Positions 1 through 6,227 of a stretch of DNA of 10,390 nt are shown here, piece after piece. Within the stretch, counting starts at the first letter, position 1. Each line of letters begins with the position of its first letter. This DNA is from Deltaproteobacteria bacterium CG07_land_8_20_14_0_80_60_11. GTDB lineage: Bacteria > Desulfobacterota > Desulfobaccia > Desulfobaccales > 0-14-0-80-60-11. The translations under genes were made by a program, and so were the position numbers. The notes beneath the pieces are model-generated. The model was not told the origin of the DNA. It was given only the letters and a program-made list of their open reading frames with translations, and ran no database searches. The stretch is from positions 1 through 10,390 of the forward strand of contig PEWM01000122.1 of assembly GCA_002779455.1 (NCBI GenBank), read 5' to 3'.

Positions 1-95
1 CTTTTCTGATATGCCTCAACCGTGGGAGATTCTTTCAGCCAAGACAGCAATTCTTCCGGCGTCAGTCAAGATTCGATCTGGGCAGGTTTGCGCAT
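1..95 (-). pseudogene. Broken 5' end of an unidentified ORF, possibly an IS transposase N-terminus
   Basis: On the minus strand an ATG at 95-93 opens a frame (MRKPAQIES) that hits TGA at 68-66. The same frame then continues open to the window edge (LTPEELLSWLKESPTVEAY...). The residues after the stop look protein-like (acidic, helical) and recall the N-terminal helix-turn-helix part of IS630-like transposases, but this is a weak impression from about 30 residues. It lies directly downstream of a truncated IS4-type transposase on the same strand, which fits a patch of decaying mobile DNA. Alternatives are translation from a start after the stop, or a sequencing error at the TGA. The rest of the gene lies outside the window. 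Confidence 0.35.
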
Positions 96-122
96 CTTTT
101 TCAGCCCCTGCCCAATATATCA

Positions 123-509
123 TTACTCTATGTTTGATGTCAAATTGGTATTAGGCGCCTCCTGAGACTGGGTGGCCAGTTCGGCGGAGAGCCGCTCGTA
201 CAGCTTATAGCAGGTCTTCTCGAAGATGACGGCGGGGCGCTGCTGATTGGCGCCGGCCAGGGTAGAGCGCTTCACCGTGGTAAGGCCCAAATGATAGCAT
301 TTGCGGACTTGCTGATTGACACTGAACACCAGGTCCCGTAGACTTTTGCGGCCGCTCCACTGGCCGAAGAGCATGGCCCCCAGGTGCGACCAATAGGTGA
401 ATTTTCGCGGTTTCGCCCCCTGCCAGGCATGGGTGTCCACCAGGTGATCGAAAACATGTCTCGGTATGAGTTGTAGTAATTGACCCATGAGTGTGCTACA
501 ATGTGCCAT
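123..509 (-). pseudogene. Truncated IS4-family transposase, N-terminal DUF4372 domain only
   Basis: The product of about 128 residues starts MAHCSTLMGQLLQLIPR and continues through GQWSGRKSLRDLV, YHLGL and KRSTLAGANQQRP. These are hallmarks of the DUF4372 domain found at the N-terminus of many IS4-type transposases. Full-length relatives run to roughly 350-400 residues with a DDE catalytic domain. Here the frame ends at 123 after an unrelated-looking tail (NTNLTSNIE), so the catalytic domain is missing and the gene cannot be functional. I chose the ATG at 509 because MAHCS is the usual family start and AAAGGAG lies upstream (527-521). An ATG at 518 and a TTG at 530 are in frame but sit too close to, or inside, that ribosome binding site. 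The loss of the 3' part is probably a deletion or an insertion of another element. Confidence 0.8.
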
Positions 510-552
510 AAGCCCCATAACTCCTTTCAATGTTTAGGTTTTCGCTGAACCC

Positions 553-558
553 ATTATA
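553..558 (-). promoter_or_regulatory. Possible -10 box of the transposase remnant
   Basis: A perfect TATAAT lies on the minus strand about 45 bases upstream of the transposase start. No good -35 box is seen at the right distance, so this is only a weak promoter candidate. A 7-base inverted repeat (TTACTTG/CAAGTAA, 586-605) lies just upstream. The rest of 531-762 holds no supportable gene. Confidence 0.3.
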
Positions 559-762
559 GCATTGATTGGCTGCGATGGGGCTGTTTTACTTGCTATCTCA
601 AGTAATTTCTACCGGACAGCAGTGGATTCTGACCTAATAAATGGCCTGCGTTGACCTGCCCACCAACCGATGGGGAAACCAAACTTCACTCCGCCGAAAA
701 CCGGCGTTCACAAACAGGAGCTTGGGAGCGAGAGGAATTACTTAACGGCTTACCACACGGTA

Positions 763-1689
763 TCAGTCAAGGAACAGTTTGGTGCTCAGATACCGTTCCC
801 CGGTGCTGGGAAGAATGGTCACGATCTGTTTGCCGCGATTGCCGGGGCGGCGGGCCAGGCTAAGCGCGGCGCACACCGCGGCCCCGGAGGAGATGCCGCA
901 GAGGATGCCTTCCCGTTTGGCCACCGCTCTCGCAGTTTCCAGGGCGTCTTCGTCGGCTACGGTGATAACTTCGTCAATGATTTCCCGGTTCAACACCTGG
1001 GGTATGAACCCCGCCCCAATGCCCTGAATCAGATGGGGGCCCGGGGGGCCGCCGGAGAGCACCGGGGAGGCCGCAGGCTCAACGGCCACGGCCCGGAAAG
1101 AAGGTTTACGGGCCTTGATCGCTTCCGCCACCCCGGTGATGGTGCCGCCGGTGCCCACCCCGGCCACCAGGATATCTACGGCGCCCCGGGTATCCCGCCA
1201 AATCTCTTCGGCCGTAGTCCGGCGGTGAATGCCGGGGTTGGCCGGGTTACTGAACTGGTCGGGCATATAGGCGCCTGGGGTCTCAGCCAGGATTTCCCTG
1301 GCTCGGTTAATCGCTCCGGTCATGCCCTGACTCCCTGGGGTCAAAATCACCTCCGCTCCCAAATGTTTCAGGAGCTTTCGTCTCTCCAGGCTCATGGTGT
1401 CGGGCATGGTAAGGAGCAGACGGTAGCCCCGGGCAGCGGCCACAAAGGCCAGAGCGATGCCGGTGTTACCGCTGGTGGGCTCCACGATCAGGGCGCCGGG
1501 AGAAAGGAGGCCGCGCTTCTCCGCCTCCAGGATCATGGCCGCCCCGATGCGGTCCTTGACGCTGCCCAGGGGGTTCATGAACTCCAGCTTGGCCAGGATG
1601 GTGGCCTCAAGTCCCCGGGTAAGGTTATTTAAGCGCACCAGGGGCGTGGCCCCCACGGCCTGGACCACCTGCGGAAACACTTGCCTCAT
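763..1689 (-). CDS. cysK: Cysteine synthase (O-acetylserine sulfhydrylase)
   Basis: This 308-residue PLP enzyme converts O-acetylserine and sulfide to cysteine and acetate in the cytoplasm. The PLP lysine is K45 in NPLGSVKDRIG. The substrate loop TSGNTG is at 72-77, the phosphate-binding GVGTGGTITG at 177-186, the GISSGAA segment with the serine near the pyridine nitrogen at about 265-271, and the typical C-terminal PSTGERYLST at 294-303. The length matches CysK/CysM (about 300-310). The start lies 2 bases after the stop of the cysE-like gene on the same strand, so the two are almost certainly co-transcribed and give a serine-to-cysteine pathway. CysK and CysM are hard to separate by eye; CysK is preferred for its pairing with the serine acetyltransferase. 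All key residues are present and no damage is seen. Confidence 0.95.
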   Translation of the reverse strand: MRQVFPQVVQAVGATPLVRLNNLTRGLEATILAKLEFMNPLGSVKDRIGAAMILEAEKRGLLSPGALIVEPTSGNTGIALAFVAAARGYRLLLTMPDTMSLERRKLLKHLGAEVILTPGSQGMTGAINRAREILAETPGAYMPDQFSNPANPGIHRRTTAEEIWRDTRGAVDILVAGVGTGGTITGVAEAIKARKPSFRAVAVEPAASPVLSGGPPGPHLIQGIGAGFIPQVLNREIIDEVITVADEDALETARAVAKREGILCGISSGAAVCAALSLARRPGNRGKQIVTILPSTGERYLSTKLFLD

Positions 1690-1691
1690 GG

Positions 1692-2681
1692 TTATTTCCC
1701 CCCAGCCGTCGCCGAACCCTGGCGGGAGCGGTGGAGCTTGTAGACTAATTCCGGCTTTTTCAGGAACACCTTGGTGTCCGGGGGCACCGATTCAGTGAGC
1801 CAGACGTTGCCGCCGATGACGGCGCGGGCTCCGATCACCGTTTTCCCGCCCAGGATGGTGGCCCCGGCATAGATAATCACATCGTCTTCCACCTTGGGGT
1901 GCCGTTTCTTGGTCCTCAGGGCCTCCACCTCATTTTTAGGGAGGGACAGGGCGCCCAGGGTCACACCCTGGTAGAGTCTCACCCGTTCGCCGATTTCCGT
2001 GGTCTCCCCGATCACCACCGCGGTGCCGTGGTCGATGAAGAAACTCTCGCCGATCCTGGCTCCGGGATGAATGTCGATGCCGGTTAAGCTGTGGGCATAC
2101 TCCGTCATGATGCGGGGCAAGAGCGGCGCCCGCTGCTCCCAGAGTTCATGGGCCAGCCGATAGACGGTGACGGCAAAAAGCCCCGGGTAGCTGTAGATGA
2201 TCTCGTCATGGCTTTTGGCGGCGGGGTCTCCCTCATAGGCGGCGTGAACGTCCGTGGCCAGGACGGCTCTAAGGCGCGGTAACCGGCGCATCAGGCGGAT
2301 GGCCTCGGACTGCCCCCGCTCCTGGCAGTGAGTGCAGGGAAGACCGTAGCGCAGGCACTCATGCCGCAGGGAGAGGGTGATCTGCTGGGCGAGCACCTCA
2401 AAAAACCCCACCGCCTCCTGGCCTAAATAGTAACTCAGGTTGACCATATCCACCCTGGCGGCAATATAATAGCCGGGGTAAAGGAGGCGGCAGGCCCGGT
2501 GGATAAGATCGATCACCTTCTCCCGGGAAGGGATGGGCTCCGGGCTGATGTGCTCAAAGCACCCCTCGCCGCATGAATCCACGAGCTGCCCGACAATCTC
2601 GGGAATCTCTTCCCGTAAGGACTGCCCCGCGGCCACTTCCAGTTTGCACTGCTCCAATTCTTGCGGATTTACGGCTGCCAT
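1692..2681 (-). CDS. cysE: Serine O-acetyltransferase (long form)
   Basis: This 329-residue enzyme acetylates serine with acetyl-CoA and supplies the substrate of the cysteine synthase encoded 2 bases downstream. An alpha-helical N-terminal part (about 1-195) precedes a left-handed beta-helix of hexapeptide repeats (about 200-305). The signature starts at DIHPGARIG (203-211), with the catalytic Asp-His pair at D217-H218 and the second active-site histidine at H261 in KKRHPKV. It is longer than E. coli CysE (273 residues) and resembles the extended bacterial type sometimes called EpsC. A CTHC pair at 116-119 is an unusual detail. The C-terminus (SATAGGK) does not end in the isoleucine that E. 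coli CysE inserts into CysK. The start at 2681 is backed by AGGTGG 8 bases upstream. Confidence 0.93.
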   Translation of the reverse strand: MAAVNPQELEQCKLEVAAGQSLREEIPEIVGQLVDSCGEGCFEHISPEPIPSREKVIDLIHRACRLLYPGYYIAARVDMVNLSYYLGQEAVGFFEVLAQQITLSLRHECLRYGLPCTHCQERGQSEAIRLMRRLPRLRAVLATDVHAAYEGDPAAKSHDEIIYSYPGLFAVTVYRLAHELWEQRAPLLPRIMTEYAHSLTGIDIHPGARIGESFFIDHGTAVVIGETTEIGERVRLYQGVTLGALSLPKNEVEALRTKKRHPKVEDDVIIYAGATILGGKTVIGARAVIGGNVWLTESVPPDTKVFLKKPELVYKLHRSRQGSATAGGK

Positions 2682-2696
2682 GGCTTAAACCACCTG

Positions 2697-2760
2697 GTGA
2701 TCGCCGGCGCCGGCGGTTTTAGGAAACGCCGCCCATTGGGCCAGAGGCCCGGACGATCAC
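2697..2760 (-). promoter_or_regulatory. Structured 5' leader of cysE
   Basis: GTGATCGCCGG (2697-2707) is complementary to CCGG-A-CGATCAC (2749-2760), giving an 11-pair stem with one bulged base. Inside lie a 14-base GC palindrome (2702-2715), a CGGCG/CGCCG pair (2711-2715 with 2727-2731) and GGGCC/GGCCC (2738-2742 with 2746-2750); some of these exclude each other. In the cysE transcript the closing arm ends directly next to the AGGTGG ribosome binding site (2695-2690), so folding could affect translation. It matches no riboswitch class I recognise. Confidence 0.35.
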
Positions 2761-2773
2761 ATTTTTTATTGAA

Positions 2774-2779
2774 ATTATA
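2774..2779 (-). promoter_or_regulatory. Candidate -10 box for cysE-cysK
   Basis: A perfect TATAAT on the minus strand lies in the AT-rich divergent region, placing a start site near 2767, just before the leader stem. The hexamer 17 bases upstream (ATGATA) is a poor -35 box, so an activator may be needed or the site may be wrong. Confidence 0.35.
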
Positions 2780-2783
2780 ATTA

Positions 2784-2813
2784 TTGGTTTTATATATATC
2801 ATTATGGTATAAA
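2784..2813 (+). promoter_or_regulatory. Candidate sigma-70 promoter for the homocysteine gene
   Basis: TTGGTT (2784-2789) and TATAAA (2808-2813) are separated by 18 bases and lie about 37 bases upstream of the start codon at 2850. The surrounding 2761-2830 stretch is strikingly AT-rich against GC-rich genes, as expected of a promoter shared by two divergent operons. It overlaps the region proposed for the cysE promoter, so the two operons could be regulated together. Confidence 0.5.
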
Positions 2814-2849
2814 ATAGAAGCATTAATTTTTCAGCAAACGAGGTGACCG

Positions 2850-4079
2850 ATGGCCAAGACCATCCAGGAAATCAACGAGAAAATCAAGGCAGGGCGGGCA
2901 GTGGTGCTCACCGCCGAAGAAATCATCGGGGTCGTGCGGGCAAAGGGCGTGAAACAGGCGGCGGCCATGGTGGACGTGGTGACTACCGGCACCTTTGCAC
3001 CCATGTGTTCATCGGGGGCCTACTTCAACGTGGGGCACGCCACCCCCCGCATGAAGATCGGCGGCGGCCGGGTAACGCTGAACGAAGTCGCGGCCTATGC
3101 CGGCTTCGCGGCGGTGGATATCCTGGTCGGCGCTACCGCGCTCCCCGACGACGACCCCCGTAACAAGGTCTTCCCGGGGAAATTCCCTTACGGCGGCGGC
3201 CATGTCATCGAAGACCTGGTGGGGGGAAAAGATGTGCGCCTGACCGCCTCAACCTATGGCACCGACTGTTATCCCCGGAAGACCCTGGACACCTGGATCC
3301 GCCTGGCGGATATGAACGAGGCGGTGCTCTTCAATATGCGTAACGCCTATCAGAACTACAACGTCGCAGTGAACCTCTCGGACCGGGTCCGTTATACCTA
3401 CATGGGGGTGCTACAGCCGAGGATGCGGAACGCCAACTACTGCACCGCCGGGCAGCTCAGCCCGCTGCTCAATGATCCCCTCTACCGCACCATCGGGGTG
3501 GGCACTCGCATCTTCCTGGGAGGGGGCCAGGGCCTGGTGGTGAGCCACGGCACCCAGCACAATCCCGGCATGCCCCGGACCAACGGCGGGGTGCCCAAGC
3601 GGGGGGCCGGAACCCTCGCGGTCACCGGAGATTTGAAACACATGAGCCCCCGATGGCTCCGGGGCGCCTCCTTCACCGGCTACGGCGTAACCTTGACGGT
3701 GGGGTTGGGCATTCCCATCCCCATCCTGAATGAGGAAATTATGGAGTTTGTGGCGGTTTCCGACGCCGACATCATCGCGCCCGTGGTGGATTACAGCGAG
3801 GCGTACCCCAACGGCAAGCCGGAGGTCCTGGCGGAAGTGACGGTGGCCCAGTTGAAAAGTGGGGAGATCTCCGTGAACGGTAAAAAGGTGGTCACCGCCG
3901 GGCTCTCCTCCTACGCCCGGGCCCGGGAAGTCGCCCGGATTTTGCAAGAGTGGATTGAGACAGGGAGCTTCTGGTTGGCCGAACCCCTGGCGCCCCTGCC
4001 GGGTCCGGATTCCGGTTACGCCTTCAAGCCCCTGAAAGAACGGCCCTATGAGCCACCGAACCGAAACGCGGTTGCCTGA
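2850..4079 (+). CDS. Homocysteine biosynthesis protein (DUF39/HcyBio family)
   Basis: This 409-residue protein matches the DUF39 family studied as MA1821 in Methanosarcina, where with a ferredoxin partner it makes homocysteine from aspartate semialdehyde and sulfide. Family-like segments include TTGTFAPMCSSGAYFN (about 45-60), YGGGHVIEDLVGG (114-126), STYGTDCYPRK (134-144) and GGGQGLVVSHGTQHNPG (near residue 225). Two cysteines, C53 and C140, lie in these conserved stretches and are candidates for carrying sulfur; this is inference. The CBS domains found in the archaeal protein are absent. The start is supported by GAGGTGA about 4 bases before ATG. The partner NIL-ferredoxin follows at 4238, separated by a palindromic repeat. 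The reaction is assigned by family and gene pairing, not by active-site proof. Confidence 0.88.
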   Translation: MAKTIQEINEKIKAGRAVVLTAEEIIGVVRAKGVKQAAAMVDVVTTGTFAPMCSSGAYFNVGHATPRMKIGGGRVTLNEVAAYAGFAAVDILVGATALPDDDPRNKVFPGKFPYGGGHVIEDLVGGKDVRLTASTYGTDCYPRKTLDTWIRLADMNEAVLFNMRNAYQNYNVAVNLSDRVRYTYMGVLQPRMRNANYCTAGQLSPLLNDPLYRTIGVGTRIFLGGGQGLVVSHGTQHNPGMPRTNGGVPKRGAGTLAVTGDLKHMSPRWLRGASFTGYGVTLTVGLGIPIPILNEEIMEFVAVSDADIIAPVVDYSEAYPNGKPEVLAEVTVAQLKSGEISVNGKKVVTAGLSSYARAREVARILQEWIETGSFWLAEPLAPLPGPDSGYAFKPLKERPYEPPNRNAVA

Positions 4080-4113
4080 TACGGAGTTGCAGTAAAAAAA
4101 ATATGAATATTCA

Positions 4114-4190
4114 TGTCATTCTGAACGGAGCGCAGCGGAGAGAATCTCGGCGGCTTTATAAAAGAGATTCTTGCTGCGCTCAGAATGACA
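4114..4190. repeat. Palindromic intergenic repeat (MITE-like)
   Basis: This 77-base element has three matched arm segments: TGTCATTCTGA (4114-4124) with TCAGAATGACA (4180-4190), GCGCAGC (4130-4136) with GCTGCGC (4173-4179), and AGAATCTC (4141-4148) with GAGATTCT (4164-4171). They enclose a 15-base loop. Such TGTCATTCTGA...GAATCTC repeats are familiar in intergenic regions of many bacterial genomes. It lies between two genes expected to work together, so a transcript crossing it would carry a strong hairpin that could act as an attenuator or processing site. No flanking target duplication is obvious. Confidence 0.8.
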
Positions 4191-4237
4191 AAAAATAGTC
4201 TTTTGATTGCTCATTGGTTTGAGAGGAGGAGGTTATC

Positions 4238-4648
4238 ATGCCGAAAAAGAAATTGGTCTTAAACTTTCCGCCCCACCTCATCGGTCAGGCCATCACCTAC
4301 CGTCTGATTACGGATTACGGCCTGGTGGTTAACATCTTGAGGGCTCGCATCACCCCCCAGGAATGGGGCAGTATGGTATTGGAGCTGGGGAACGGCAACG
4401 GCCGGTTGGCTGAGGCCGTGGCCTTTCTGACGGAACTGGGGGTGGGGGTGGAACCTCTCTCCAAAGAAGTGCGCTGGCACGAAGAGCGCTGCATCCACTG
4501 CACCGCCTGCACCGGCCCCTGTCCCACCCAGGCGCTGGCGGTGGCCGACCGCCACAGCATGACCGTTTCCTTCGACCAAGAGCGCTGCATTGCTTGTGAG
4601 CTCTGCCTGCCGGTGTGTCCCTACCAGGCCGTAGAGATACTTTTTTAA
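4238..4648 (+). CDS. NIL domain plus 2[4Fe-4S] ferredoxin, homocysteine synthesis partner
   Basis: This 136-residue fusion has an N-terminal NIL domain (about 1-78), a ligand-binding fold also seen at the end of methionine ABC transporter ATPases. A two-cluster ferredoxin follows: C85, C88, C91 and C95 in CIHCTACTGPCP, and C117, C120, C123 and C127 in CIACELCLPVCP. The arrangement matches MA1822 of Methanosarcina, the partner of the DUF39 protein in homocysteine synthesis. There the ferredoxin is thought to supply electrons for reductive sulfur insertion; that role is inferred here from the neighbour. A very strong ribosome binding site (GAGGAGGAGG) lies just before the ATG. All eight cysteines are present. 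The protein is cytoplasmic, with no signal or membrane segment. Confidence 0.9.
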   Translation: MPKKKLVLNFPPHLIGQAITYRLITDYGLVVNILRARITPQEWGSMVLELGNGNGRLAEAVAFLTELGVGVEPLSKEVRWHEERCIHCTACTGPCPTQALAVADRHSMTVSFDQERCIACELCLPVCPYQAVEILF

Positions 4649-4680
4649 CGATTACTAATGGTTATCGTCGTTAAAATTTT
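4649..4680 (+). terminator. Weak hairpin after the NIL-ferredoxin gene, possible terminator
   Basis: A 19-base hairpin (4649-4667; CGAT/ATCG outer stem, one T-T mismatch, short inner stem) directly follows the stop codon. It is followed by a modestly T-rich stretch (TTAAAATTTTATT). The stem is AT-rich and weak, so termination is uncertain. Confidence 0.25.
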
Positions 4681-4695
4681 ATTGGGTATGCGCTC

Positions 4696-4728
4696 TTGAC
4701 ATTATTCTATACTTGGTTAATATATAAT
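4696..4728 (+). promoter_or_regulatory. Promoter of the tusA-iscS-rrf2-iscU-hdrCB cluster
   Basis: A perfect TTGACA (4696-4701) is followed after 16 bases by TAATAT (4718-4723). A perfect TATAAT (4723-4728) lies at a 21-base spacing, which is too long for normal sigma-70 use. The ribosome binding site and start of the tusA-like gene lie 40-50 bases downstream. ATACTTGGTTA (4709-4719), between and over the boxes, resembles one half of an E. coli IscR type-1 site. Confidence 0.6.
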
Positions 4729-4771
4729 GTAACAGTGCTTGATGGTTCCACCTGCCCGGAGGAGAGGAAGG

Positions 4772-5038
4772 ATGAAGTTCTTGACCGAATGTAAGGCCGA
4801 TGCCACGGCGGATCTGGTCTATCGTGCTTGCCCCATGCATCTCCTGGAGCCGATGGAGTTAATTAAAGACCTGAAGCCGGGTCAGGTACTGGAAATTTTA
4901 ACCGATTACGACGGCGCCCTGGAAGACATCCCGGCCTGGTGCGCCAAACACGGGCAAGAATTCCTGGGCATCAGTGAAGATGCCTGCGGCGATTGCTATA
5001 AACTCTACATTAAGAAGCAATCCGAGGAAAAGTCATGA
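4772..5038 (+). CDS. TusA/SirA-like sulfur carrier protein
   Basis: This 88-residue protein has the size and fold pattern of TusA sulfur carriers, which pass persulfide sulfur between enzymes. C20 in ACPMHLLEP matches the active cysteine. The usual CPxP motif reads CPMH, so the second proline is a histidine. The later LKPGQVLEIL and EDIPAWC segments fit the family's central strand and helix. Two extra cysteines form ACGDC (C72, C75) near the C-terminus, which I do not expect in standard TusA. The ATG at 4772 is preferred because GGAGGAGAGG lies just before it and homology starts there; an upstream in-frame ATG at 4739 precedes the ribosome binding site. It overlaps the next gene by 4 bases (ATGA), so it is translationally coupled to the IscS-like protein, its likely partner. 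Confidence 0.85.
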   Translation: MKFLTECKADATADLVYRACPMHLLEPMELIKDLKPGQVLEILTDYDGALEDIPAWCAKHGQEFLGISEDACGDCYKLYIKKQSEEKS

Positions 5039-6225
5039 AACGAGCCTATATGGATCACGCCGCGGCCACGCCGGTTCGCCCCGAAGTTATGGAGGCCATG
5101 CTGCCTTTTTTTGTCGAACGTTTCGGCAATCCCTCGGCGGTGTACGACCTTGGATCGGCAATCAAAGCGGTCATGGAAGAGCAGCGGGGGAAGGTGGCCC
5201 GGCTCATCGGCGCCCGAGATGATGAGATTATCTTCACCTCCTCCGGCGCCGAGGCCAATAACCTGGCCATCAAGGGATTGGCCCAGGCTACTTTTCTGAA
5301 GAGAGGAAGACACCTGATTGTTTCGGGCATCGAACATCACTCGGTGCTCAATTCGGCGAGATTCCTGGAAAAATTTTTCGATTTTGAAGTAACCTTCCTG
5401 CCCGTAGACCGATACGGCCGGGTCGATCCGGACCGTCTGAAGCAGGCCCTCACCCCGGCCACGGTCATGGTGTCCATCGGTCACGGCAGTAACGAGATCG
5501 GCACGGTCCAGGATATCCCGGAGCTGGTGGCGGTGTGCCGGGCGGCCGGAGTCGCTTTTCACACCGATGCCGTGGCTACCGTAGGCCAGGTGCCGGTAGA
5601 TGTCAAAGAGCTGGGGGTGGATTTGTTAACTATTTCCGGGCCGGCCCTGGGAGCCCCCAAAGGCATCGGGGCGTTGTATTTCCGCAACAAACTGCGCCTG
5701 GTGCCCCAGCTCAATGGCGGCATTCAAGAAAGCGGCCGCCGGGGCGGCACGGAGAACATCCCCGGCATCGTGGGCTTGGGGCGCGCCGCGGAGTTAGCCT
5801 GGCAGGAGTTGGATGAGACAGCCATCTACCTGACGAAGCTGAGGGACCTGTTGATCGCCGGAGTCCGGAAGCATATTACCCACGTCTTTTATACCGGCCA
5901 TCCGGAAAAGCGATTGCCGGGGCATGCCAGTTTCTGCTTTGAAGGCATTGAAGGCGAGGCCTTGATTTTCATGTTGAGCAGCCGGGGGGTCTATGCCAAC
6001 ACCGGTTCCGCCTGCGCCTCCAAGGCGCTCAAGACCTCGCCGGTCCTGGGGGCCATTGGCATCAGGCCGGAAGTGGCCCAGGGCTCCCTGGTCTTTACCC
6101 TGAGTCGCGATAACCGGGAAGAAGAGGTGCAACACGTTCTGGCGCATCTGCCCCCGGCAGTAGAAAGACTCCGCTCCTTCTCGCCGGTCTGGCGGAAGAA
6201 AATGACCGAGGCCGCGGGGGCCTGA
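5035..6225 (+). CDS. IscS/NifS-like protein lacking the PLP-binding lysine
   Basis: This 396-residue class V aminotransferase-fold protein has the length and most motifs of cysteine desulfurases: MDHAAATP (6-13), FTSSGAEANNLAI (67-79), IEHHSV (99-104), GSNEIGTVQDI (151-161), HTDA (176-179), RRGGTEN (235-241) and the catalytic cysteine loop NTGSACAS with C327. The normal SAHKxYGPKG motif reads SGPALGAPKG (201-210). The lysine that binds PLP and the preceding histidine are thus replaced by A204 and P203, and the PLP-contacting glutamine of DAxQ is A181. I checked these codons in the DNA. Classic desulfurase activity is therefore unlikely. A PLP-lysine-less IscS that still binds IscU is known from Archaeoglobus fulgidus. 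It is coupled to the tusA-like gene and precedes rrf2 by 2 bases. It may serve as a sulfur relay or IscU platform. Confidence 0.9.
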   Translation: MKRAYMDHAAATPVRPEVMEAMLPFFVERFGNPSAVYDLGSAIKAVMEEQRGKVARLIGARDDEIIFTSSGAEANNLAIKGLAQATFLKRGRHLIVSGIEHHSVLNSARFLEKFFDFEVTFLPVDRYGRVDPDRLKQALTPATVMVSIGHGSNEIGTVQDIPELVAVCRAAGVAFHTDAVATVGQVPVDVKELGVDLLTISGPALGAPKGIGALYFRNKLRLVPQLNGGIQESGRRGGTENIPGIVGLGRAAELAWQELDETAIYLTKLRDLLIAGVRKHITHVFYTGHPEKRLPGHASFCFEGIEGEALIFMLSSRGVYANTGSACASKALKTSPVLGAIGIRPEVAQGSLVFTLSRDNREEEVQHVLAHLPPAVERLRSFSPVWRKKMTEAAGA

Positions 6226-6227
6226 AC

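Noticed and set aside
80..113. GGGCAGG/CCTGCCC inverted repeat as an insertion-sequence end
   Set aside because: Only 7 bases with a 20-base spacer inside the start of an ORF; no matching copy was seen elsewhere in the window.
692..706. CGCCG-AAAAC-CGGCG hairpin downstream of cysK as a terminator
   Set aside because: The stem is only 5 pairs and no real T-run follows it on the minus strand.
670..1632. 320-codon open frame on the plus strand opposite cysK
   Set aside because: It is the antisense shadow of a clear cysteine synthase; its residues are glycine-, arginine- and histidine-rich with no family motif.
4739..4771. Upstream in-frame ATG for the tusA-like gene
   Set aside because: The extension (MMVPPARRRGR) covers the GGAGGAGAGG ribosome binding site and has no family similarity.
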